Below, piece after piece: positions 23,394-29,441 of a DNA stretch of 29,441 nucleotides. Source of the DNA: W0P28-013 sp963659365 (GTDB lineage Bacteria > Bacteroidota > Bacteroidia > Bacteroidales > Paludibacteraceae); NCBI GenBank assembly GCA_963659365.1, contig CAVKTI010000028.1, forward strand, positions 1-29,441. The letters run 5' to 3'. The position numbers and the translations under genes were made by a program. The notes below the pieces were generated by a model. The model had not been told where the DNA came from. It saw nothing but the letters and a program-made list of their open reading frames with translations, and searched no databases. Each line of letters begins with the position of its first letter. The first letter of the stretch is position 1.

Positions 23394-23816
23394 TTAAGGT
23401 AGAGTTCTTATCAGTTGCACAATGGCATCGGCAGTTGCTTCGTTTATGATGTTTTCGCAAGCAGACTTGTAAGAATAGAAATTCCGAAACCAAATGCCTT
23501 TGTAGCCTGCTCCTCCAAGTATATTTTTCACATTTGCGACTGTTGCACCACGCTGACGAGCGGCACAGACTATAATATCCGCTCCACTACTGACAGCATT
23601 TTGTAACCATTGGGGTTGTACGGAATTTGGGTCGCCTACTGTACTTACAACAACACGCTTTGTGCCTGTCATTGTAATTACATTGTTGAATTGAGCCCAA
23701 TTATCTTTACCTCCGTTCACCATTATGTTGGGTGTACCGAGTTTCTGTATGACAAGGTTCAATACAGATGTTTTGCCCCAACAACTATGTGCATAGTCGC
23801 AAATGTAGTACTTCAT
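23394..23816 (-). CDS. Small P-loop NTPase-like protein at the end of the Sus-like operon
   Basis: The protein has 140 residues from ATG 23816 (an in-frame TTG lies two codons earlier). Near the N-terminus, strand MKYYICDYA leads into AHSCWGKT (9-16), which fits the Walker A pattern [AG]-x4-GK[ST]. Later strands RVVVSTVGD (about 54-62) and ADIIVCAARQRG could form the parallel sheet of a P-loop fold, but I see no clear Walker B with a following acidic residue. No signal peptide, so probably cytoplasmic. It starts 9 bp after the stop of the SusE-like lipoprotein gene and is probably the last gene of that operon, an unusual partner for outer membrane uptake genes. I do not recognise the family. 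Confidence 0.65.
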   Translation of the reverse strand: MKYYICDYAHSCWGKTSVLNLVIQKLGTPNIMVNGGKDNWAQFNNVITMTGTKRVVVSTVGDPNSVQPQWLQNAVSSGADIIVCAARQRGATVANVKNILGGAGYKGIWFRNFYSYKSACENIINEATADAIVQLIRTLP

Positions 23817-23825
23817 GTTCAAAAA

Positions 23826-24719
23826 TTATTCGCATTGAACAAGGTCGCCTTCGCCAATGATACCTTCTATCTTGACATTGACTTTATTTACTCCTGATTT
23901 TAGAACTATATCGTTTGTACTATAGCAATTAGTTTCTGCGTTATAGTTTACATCTACCGCTACTTCAGGGCTCCACCAATCGCCTGCGCTACCATCGTGC
24001 GAAGCAAACTTAAATTTGGTACCAGGAGCAAAACTACCGGAAAGCGTATTATTTTCCATTTTGGTTGGTGTCCAATCATTCATATCTCCAACAATCCAAA
24101 AATCAATACTACTTTCTACTGTAATAACATAGTCCTCATTAGCTACGCACTCCGAAGCCTGCCACTCTTTTACCTCTATATAAACAACGCCAGTGCTCGA
24201 TTCTATTTGCAAGTTGCCATCGTTTGACTTGCTAGTAGAAGCCGAACCACCATCAATGTAGTCCCAAGAAGAGGCTTGTCCTTGCCAATTGCCATCACCG
24301 GAATAGATGAGGCAAATTTTACCAGCCATGTAAAGGGTTAAATCGCCACTAACATAACCATCTTTCAATACGGCATACTCTGCTGTGTACCAGTCTCCTT
24401 CGAGTTTTTGGAATTTTATGCACTCATCGGCCGATGCAGCAGCATTCTGATCAGCACCAAGATAGGTGTCAGCATTAGACCAAGCAGAGCCATCGTATGT
24501 ACCCTTGATAGCAACGCCTTTGCACTCTGACCCTGTGGGGATTTTTACTACAAATTTCACAACACCTTCTGCTGGCTCGTCTACTTCAGGAACTACTACT
24601 TCGGTAGAGTCTGTGCCAGAGTCTGGTTTAACTACTGGTTTGTTCTCGTCTTTTTTGCAACCTACAAAGATTACAGCGCCTACGAGAAATGCGCCCATGA
24701 ATACTTTTAGAGTTTTCAT
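23826..24719 (-). CDS. Surface lipoprotein, SusE/SusF-position glycan-binding candidate
   Basis: The protein has 297 residues. A lipoprotein signal ends in FVGC (Cys21), followed by KKDE, the kind of charged stretch that sends Bacteroidota lipoproteins to the cell surface. A Pro/Asp/Glu/Val-rich spacer (about 27-52) is followed by two beta-rich domains: about 53-190, and about 200-297 with FWIVGDMNDWTP, which resembles the strand-turn of CBM48/AMPK-type starch-binding modules. Position after SusC and SusD is where SusE/SusF-like glycan binders are encoded. Binding specificity is unknown. The base composition is more AT-rich than in the housekeeping genes of the window. Confidence 0.65.
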   Translation of the reverse strand: MKTLKVFMGAFLVGAVIFVGCKKDENKPVVKPDSGTDSTEVVVPEVDEPAEGVVKFVVKIPTGSECKGVAIKGTYDGSAWSNADTYLGADQNAAASADECIKFQKLEGDWYTAEYAVLKDGYVSGDLTLYMAGKICLIYSGDGNWQGQASSWDYIDGGSASTSKSNDGNLQIESSTGVVYIEVKEWQASECVANEDYVITVESSIDFWIVGDMNDWTPTKMENNTLSGSFAPGTKFKFASHDGSAGDWWSPEVAVDVNYNAETNCYSTNDIVLKSGVNKVNVKIEGIIGEGDLVQCE

Positions 24720-24810
24720 AATTAAAAAAGATTAAGTTGTTAATAAAAAGTGATTAAAAATTGTTTTTTTGTTAAACTTTTCACGAAGCAGGGAATTTAT
24801 TGTAGTTCCC

Positions 24811-26436
24811 TTAATCGCCGTAGCCATCGTTTTGTTTCAAGTTTTTGTTGGCCACGATGTCGCTATGGGGTATGGGATAGATGTTGTAGTGTTTAGTCAC
24901 TTCGACATATTTTCCGCCCGATACGCTGGACTTTTGTTTGCCGCGTCCTTCCCAATGCATGGTGGCTTGTGGCCCTGCAAATTGCCCGAAGCGCACCAAG
25001 TCGATACGGCGACGCCCCTCGCAGTAGAACTCGCGCAGCCACTCGGCCAGCAGGGTTTGGTCGTCGAGTACGGTCAATGCTTCGGCATGGGCGCGCGCGC
25101 GAATGTTGTCGTTGATTACAGTCAGAGCGTCAGCCACTTTGCCTTGACGATAGAGTGCTTCGGCATAGGTCATGTAGGCTTCGGCAGCACGCATAAAAGG
25201 AATGTCGGTATCGACATAGTGGTCGTCGTGCCCCCAACTAACGCCATCGGAATAGATGCCTGTCCACTTGAGTATCGACCAGCACTTTTCGAAGTTACCA
25301 GTGCCATATTCGGCAGGTCCTTCAAATCCTGCTTCGAAATCGCCTGCTTTGTTGCAGAATAGGGCACGATCGTCGCCAGCAGCCTTGGTTATCTCTTCTG
25401 TCGAACCGATAAAGTTGGCTTTGCTGATAGAATCTTTGTCTACGAACGCCATGACCAGTTCGGGCGTAGCGCGCCAGCACTCCCATTTATCTACACTCCC
25501 CGACGGAATAGCGTTAATCAACTTTTCGCTACGCGTCATGCTTACCATGCACGACGAACCACCGTACGATTGTGTTTCGATGCCGTCTTGCGGAAGCATA
25601 AACACCACCTCTTTGGCCGAAGCGTTGCGGTCGTTGTCGCCCATGAACAGTTGTGCATAGTTTTCTGCCAATGGGTATTTGTCCATTATTTTCTTGGCAT
25701 ACTTTTCGGTGTTTGCCCAGTCGGCAGTGCCTGTATAGACTTCGGCATTCAGGTAGATGCGCATCAGCAACATATCGGCAGCCGATTGCCCAGCACGGTA
25801 GAAATGAATGTTCTCGGCCATGTCGGGTTGGCACTCTTCCAACTCTTTGATAATCCATGCGTAGAGTTCGGCACGCTTGATTTGCGTGGGGTTGTCTACA
25901 TTTTTTACTGTGGTTTTGAACGGTGGATTGGCAAAGAAATCCATCAGATAGTAGTAGTTCAGTGCGCGTACAAAGCGAACTTCGGCACGCTGCTGTTTGG
26001 TGGTGGCATCGCTCATTCCTTCGGTTTCGTCGAGGAAATGGTTTGTGAGTGCCACATTGAACATCAAGCGATTGTAGAGAAGGCTAAGAAATTGATTTTC
26101 GGATGTGATGTCGCTGAGTTCGAGTAGGTTGCTACAGCCAGCATCGCTTGCTCCCCAAATCCACCAACCTGCATCGGTAGGGAGCTCGTTGCACCAGAAA
26201 TTTACACGCCAGAATACAGAGTAGCCCTCGTCGTTAGCAACAATGTCGCAATCGCCACTTGGACCTACTTGTCCCGAGGTAGAAAACCCAGTATAGACCT
26301 TGCGAAACACCATGTCTTTGTCGAATGTCTGTTTGATGTTTGGGTCGATAGGCTCGGTGTTCAAATCGTTTACACACGAGGTAAGGCCTAAGCATACAAA
26401 GGCTGCCGCCATTAAAATTTTTGAATATGTTTTCAT
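24811..26436 (-). CDS. SusD/RagB-family nutrient-binding outer membrane lipoprotein
   Basis: The protein has 541 residues. A lipoprotein signal ends in LTSC (Cys21), followed by the typical N-terminal NDLNTEPIDPN. Residues about 90-330 are helical TPR-like (LLYNRLMFNVALTNHFLDE, AEVRFVRALNYYYLMDFFANPPF), and the C-terminal part has the family blocks RAAEAYMTYAEALYRQG and EFYCEGRRRIDLVRFGQF. SusD proteins form a lid on the SusC barrel and bind glycans or peptides at the cell surface. It lies 27 bp after the SusC stop, so they are co-transcribed. Substrate is not predictable because no degradative enzyme is in the window. Confidence 0.95.
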   Translation of the reverse strand: MKTYSKILMAAAFVCLGLTSCVNDLNTEPIDPNIKQTFDKDMVFRKVYTGFSTSGQVGPSGDCDIVANDEGYSVFWRVNFWCNELPTDAGWWIWGASDAGCSNLLELSDITSENQFLSLLYNRLMFNVALTNHFLDETEGMSDATTKQQRAEVRFVRALNYYYLMDFFANPPFKTTVKNVDNPTQIKRAELYAWIIKELEECQPDMAENIHFYRAGQSAADMLLMRIYLNAEVYTGTADWANTEKYAKKIMDKYPLAENYAQLFMGDNDRNASAKEVVFMLPQDGIETQSYGGSSCMVSMTRSEKLINAIPSGSVDKWECWRATPELVMAFVDKDSISKANFIGSTEEITKAAGDDRALFCNKAGDFEAGFEGPAEYGTGNFEKCWSILKWTGIYSDGVSWGHDDHYVDTDIPFMRAAEAYMTYAEALYRQGKVADALTVINDNIRARAHAEALTVLDDQTLLAEWLREFYCEGRRRIDLVRFGQFAGPQATMHWEGRGKQKSSVSGGKYVEVTKHYNIYPIPHSDIVANKNLKQNDGYGD

Positions 26437-26463
26437 GATTTCAGTGTGTATTATTGTTCGACA

Positions 26464-29441
26464 TTAGAAAGATATGCTTGTACCCAGCAGAATAGTCATC
26501 GAGCGTGGGTAGATATTGTTGTCGATACCGCCAAACACTTCGGGGTCGAGGCCGCGGTATTTCGAGATAACAAATGGGTTCGACACCGTGCAGTAGAGGC
26601 GCGCATTGACTTTTGGATTTTGAGTGAATGTGTAACCCAGCGTGATGTTGTCGCAGCGCAGGAACGAGGCGTTTTCTACCCAATAGTCAAGCAAATCGGG
26701 CTCTGAATAGTCGCCACGCTTCACGCCATCGACCCAGCGTGCATTGTAGGCCTCCCACATGATATTGTGGAAACCGCCGCATTTCGAGTCGTAAAGCGAA
26801 CCTTTTTCTACATTTTGCATATTGTCGGCCAACACTTTGTTGTACACATAGTTGCCTATGCTTGCACGCAGCGTAATGCCAAGGTCGAAATTGTAAAATT
26901 GCCATTTCGAGGTAAAGCCCATGGTTACATCGGCATTGGGACTGTGATAGAAAATTTTGTCGCTTGTGTCGATTTTGCCATCGTTGTTTGTATCGACAAT
27001 CACGCGTTTGCCAGCGTCGTTAATTTCGGTTTTATACACATAGAACGAACTTGCAGCGTGTCCTACCGCATGTGCTTGAACATATTTTCCGTTGCTCACA
27101 GCACCATCGGCAATATAGTAACCACTTTCGTCGCTTTCGGTCAGTTTGGTTATCTTGTTGTCGTTCCAAGTGAGGTTGAAGCCAAGATCCCATTTCAGTT
27201 TTTTGGTATCGATGGCCACGGCATTCAGCATAAATTCAAGACCTGTATTGCGCAGCGAACCTACATTTTTGATAACGCGTGTTTTGAAATTCACGCCTGC
27301 TGGAATATCCACTTCGTTTATCAGGTCGGTGGTGTTGCGGTAGTAGTAGTCGATGCTACCTGTGATGCGCCCACGCAGGAAACCAAAGTCCAAACCAGCG
27401 TTGTAAGTCGTAGTTTTCTCCCAAGTTAAGTCGGGATTGTAGGCATTCGGACGCCATGTTTGGTAGTATTTGTACTCGCCAGTTGCTTCGTCGTATTCGG
27501 TGTATGCCACATGTTCGCGACTTACAGTGTAGGTCGGCAGATAGGGATAGTCGCCTTGGTTGATGTTTTGCTGACCCGTGATACCATAGCCCAAGCGCAG
27601 TTTCAGATCGCTCAACCAATAGACATCTTTCAAGAACGCCTCTTCTTTGATTTTCCAACCAAGAGCCACCGATGGGAATACGCCCCAACGATTTTTAGGT
27701 GCAAAACGCGAAGAACCGTCGCCACGCACCGTTGCTGTAATCATGTAGCGGTTCAGTGCAATGTAGTTCAAACGGCCGAAGAATGACACCAAATAACTTT
27801 CCGATTTCCACGAGTTGGTCGAGCGGTTGTATTGCGTACCAGCCAAAGAATACTGATTTCCATCGGAATCTTTCGCTGTTTTTTGCGAGGTAGCACGGTA
27901 CAGTCCCCAGCCATCGTAATCGCCTTCGTTGTAGAAGTGTTGCCATTCGTAGCCCGCCATAACATCGAAGTGGTGATTTTCGTTGAAATCTTTGTAGTAT
28001 TGGGCGTATGCGTTGAACAGCAGGTTGTATTTCGTCTTTTGTGTGTAGCCCTCCCAACCATAGTAGTGGTTCGAAAACGAATAGGGGCTAATGCTCGTGG
28101 TCTGTTTGCCATACGAATAGTCGGCACCAAAATTGGCGTGTAGGCGCAAATCCTCGAAACCATGAATTTTGTAGTCGGCCTCCAAGTTACCAACAAACGA
28201 GCCCGAATGTGCGCGGTCGTTTTTCAGTTTGAGTGTCGATACTGGGTTTGCCGACGACTGGCTGTTGTTTGTTCTCTCCCAAAGCGGATTGCCGTTAGCA
28301 TCTGTTTCTGGGTCGTTGTAATTGCCAGGCGAGGTGCGTTGATAATAACCTGCAAAGCCCACAAGCGACTCGTCGTAAACCGATTGTGTTGGGTCAAGAT
28401 CGAGCGCCGCTCCAACCACGCCACCATCGGCATAGCGGTTGTAGATATACATACCTTTAGCATTCAGATTGAACGACAGATGGTCGTCCAAAAACGATGG
28501 GTTCAAATTTACAGCCACTGTGCCACGCTGCATTTGGCTGGTTTTGATAGTACCATTTTGGTCGGTGTAGCCTAACGACACGCGGTAAGGCATGTGTTTT
28601 GTGCCGCCTGTCAAGTTGATGTTGTGGTCGGTACTGATGCCAACACGGTATATTTCGTCCTGCCAATCGGTGCTGTAGTTGCCAAATTTACTCCTGTTTT
28701 TTTCGCTTACGCCAACTTCGGCGGCATAGTTTTGCAGTTCGCTGGCACTCATCACACTGACACGGTTGGTAAGTACGCTCGCGCTGACGCTACCGTTGTA
28801 TGCCACTTTCAATTTTTGGTTTTTTGCGCCCTTTTTCGTGGTGATGATGATAACGCCGTTCGAAGCACGCGAACCGTAAATGGCCGTTGCCGAAGCGTCT
28901 TTCAGTACGGTAAACGACTCAATATCGTTCGGGTTTACGAGTGCCAAAGGATTTGACACACCCTGAATACCATCGTTGTCCATCGCCAGTCCGTCGATAA
29001 CAATCAGTGGGTCGTTCGATGCCGACAGCGACGAGCCGCCACGGATACGAATGGTAGCACCTGCACCTGGCGCACCGCCGCTAGTGGTAATGTTCACACC
29101 AGCAATTTTGCCTTGCAGCATGTCCTGTGCATTGGTTACCAAGCCTTTGTTCATGTCGTCGGGCTTGATGGCGGTAACCGAGCCAGTGGCGTCGTTCTTT
29201 TTCACTACACCGTAGCCGACCACTAGCACATCGTCGAGCACTTCGGCGTCTTCGTGCAGCGTTACTTGCAGATTTGTTTGCCCATTTACAGGGACAACCT
29301 CCTCTTTGTAGCCCACATACGACACTTTCAGTGTGGCATCGGCCGCCACATTGAGGTTGAAATTACCATCGATGTCGGTGATGGTCCCGTTGGTTGTGCC
29401 TACAACCAAAATGCTCGCGCCAATAACTGGCTCGCCTGCAG
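26464..29441 (-). CDS. SusC/RagA-family TonB-dependent outer membrane transporter (N-terminus beyond window)
   Basis: The protein is partial: 991 residues visible, reading in frame to the window edge (29439 is the first complete codon, starting AGEPVIGAS). The signal peptide and the first residues of the carboxypeptidase-like domain are missing. Order: CarboxypepD-like domain (about 1-75 of the visible part), then the SusC hallmark LDDVLVVGYG, the TonB plug (QDMLQGKIAGVNI, RIRGGSS), and the 22-stranded barrel up to the C-terminal aromatic ILLGTSISF. It imports large ligands across the outer membrane using TonB energy, with the downstream SusD as partner. Promoter and any regulator lie outside the window. 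Confidence 0.95.
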   Translation of the reverse strand, partial: AGEPVIGASILVVGTTNGTITDIDGNFNLNVAADATLKVSYVGYKEEVVPVNGQTNLQVTLHEDAEVLDDVLVVGYGVVKKNDATGSVTAIKPDDMNKGLVTNAQDMLQGKIAGVNITTSGGAPGAGATIRIRGGSSLSASNDPLIVIDGLAMDNDGIQGVSNPLALVNPNDIESFTVLKDASATAIYGSRASNGVIIITTKKGAKNQKLKVAYNGSVSASVLTNRVSVMSASELQNYAAEVGVSEKNRSKFGNYSTDWQDEIYRVGISTDHNINLTGGTKHMPYRVSLGYTDQNGTIKTSQMQRGTVAVNLNPSFLDDHLSFNLNAKGMYIYNRYADGGVVGAALDLDPTQSVYDESLVGFAGYYQRTSPGNYNDPETDANGNPLWERTNNSQSSANPVSTLKLKNDRAHSGSFVGNLEADYKIHGFEDLRLHANFGADYSYGKQTTSISPYSFSNHYYGWEGYTQKTKYNLLFNAYAQYYKDFNENHHFDVMAGYEWQHFYNEGDYDGWGLYRATSQKTAKDSDGNQYSLAGTQYNRSTNSWKSESYLVSFFGRLNYIALNRYMITATVRGDGSSRFAPKNRWGVFPSVALGWKIKEEAFLKDVYWLSDLKLRLGYGITGQQNINQGDYPYLPTYTVSREHVAYTEYDEATGEYKYYQTWRPNAYNPDLTWEKTTTYNAGLDFGFLRGRITGSIDYYYRNTTDLINEVDIPAGVNFKTRVIKNVGSLRNTGLEFMLNAVAIDTKKLKWDLGFNLTWNDNKITKLTESDESGYYIADGAVSNGKYVQAHAVGHAASSFYVYKTEINDAGKRVIVDTNNDGKIDTSDKIFYHSPNADVTMGFTSKWQFYNFDLGITLRASIGNYVYNKVLADNMQNVEKGSLYDSKCGGFHNIMWEAYNARWVDGVKRGDYSEPDLLDYWVENASFLRCDNITLGYTFTQNPKVNARLYCTVSNPFVISKYRGLDPEVFGGIDNNIYPRSMTILLGTSISF

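Overview
The window looks like a scaffold from a member of the Bacteroidales (phylum Bacteroidota), probably an uncultured gut or rumen-type lineage assembled from metagenomic data (a 10-N gap sits at 2408-2417). Four things support this: promoters of the Bacteroidota type (TTTG, 19-21 bp, TAnnTTTG) in front of many genes, no Shine-Dalgarno sequences, a type IX secretion system (T9SS) lipoprotein plus two proteins with T9SS C-terminal sorting domains, and a SusC/SusD pair.

Layout. 1-2160: a CAT-anticodon tRNA with its own promoter and terminator, a divergent HAD phosphatase, and a peroxide-defence unit (PerR-type repressor followed by a reverse rubrerythrin) closed by a strong terminator. 2151-5745: long repeat-rich leader, then porW (T9SS lipoprotein) overlapping recX. 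5747-6958: secreted T9SS cargo. 7276-9096: mgsA and serC. 9164-12482: two small unknown envelope genes and an S9-family prolyl oligopeptidase-like lipoprotein. 12830-15726: an 816-residue T9SS-secreted protein built from two tandem FISUMP/C-type-lectin-like modules, preceded by a structured RNA with its own promoter and intrinsic terminator. 16211-17913: rluA-type pseudouridine synthase and a family 3 solute-binding protein. 18184-20091: Porin_10-type outer membrane protein. 20565-23100: ribBA and aroC. 23394-29441: a SusC/SusD/SusE-like operon that ends with a small P-loop protein; SusC runs off the window.

Most of the window is ordinary housekeeping plus envelope functions. The exceptional part is 12895-15726. 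The two modules of the 816-residue protein are nearly identical in DNA for tens of bases on each side of a stretch of about 140 bp. Inside that stretch the codons differ at first and second positions while the pyrimidine third base is kept. This is the mark that adenine-directed mutagenesis by a diversity-generating retroelement leaves, and it lies in the right kind of fold. No reverse transcriptase or template repeat is in the window, so any such system would act in trans. The leader of the same gene contains an apparently self-contained structured RNA of about 270 nt, which suggests attenuation or an independent small RNA.

The intergenic regions are filled with recurring low-complexity words and hairpins (gaaattt, tagaaacat, gtgtgaaa and agtagcaag families, AAAATTGC hairpins, a 110-bp direct repeat, a 60-bp inverted repeat pair). 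One of these repeats coincides exactly with the assembly gap.
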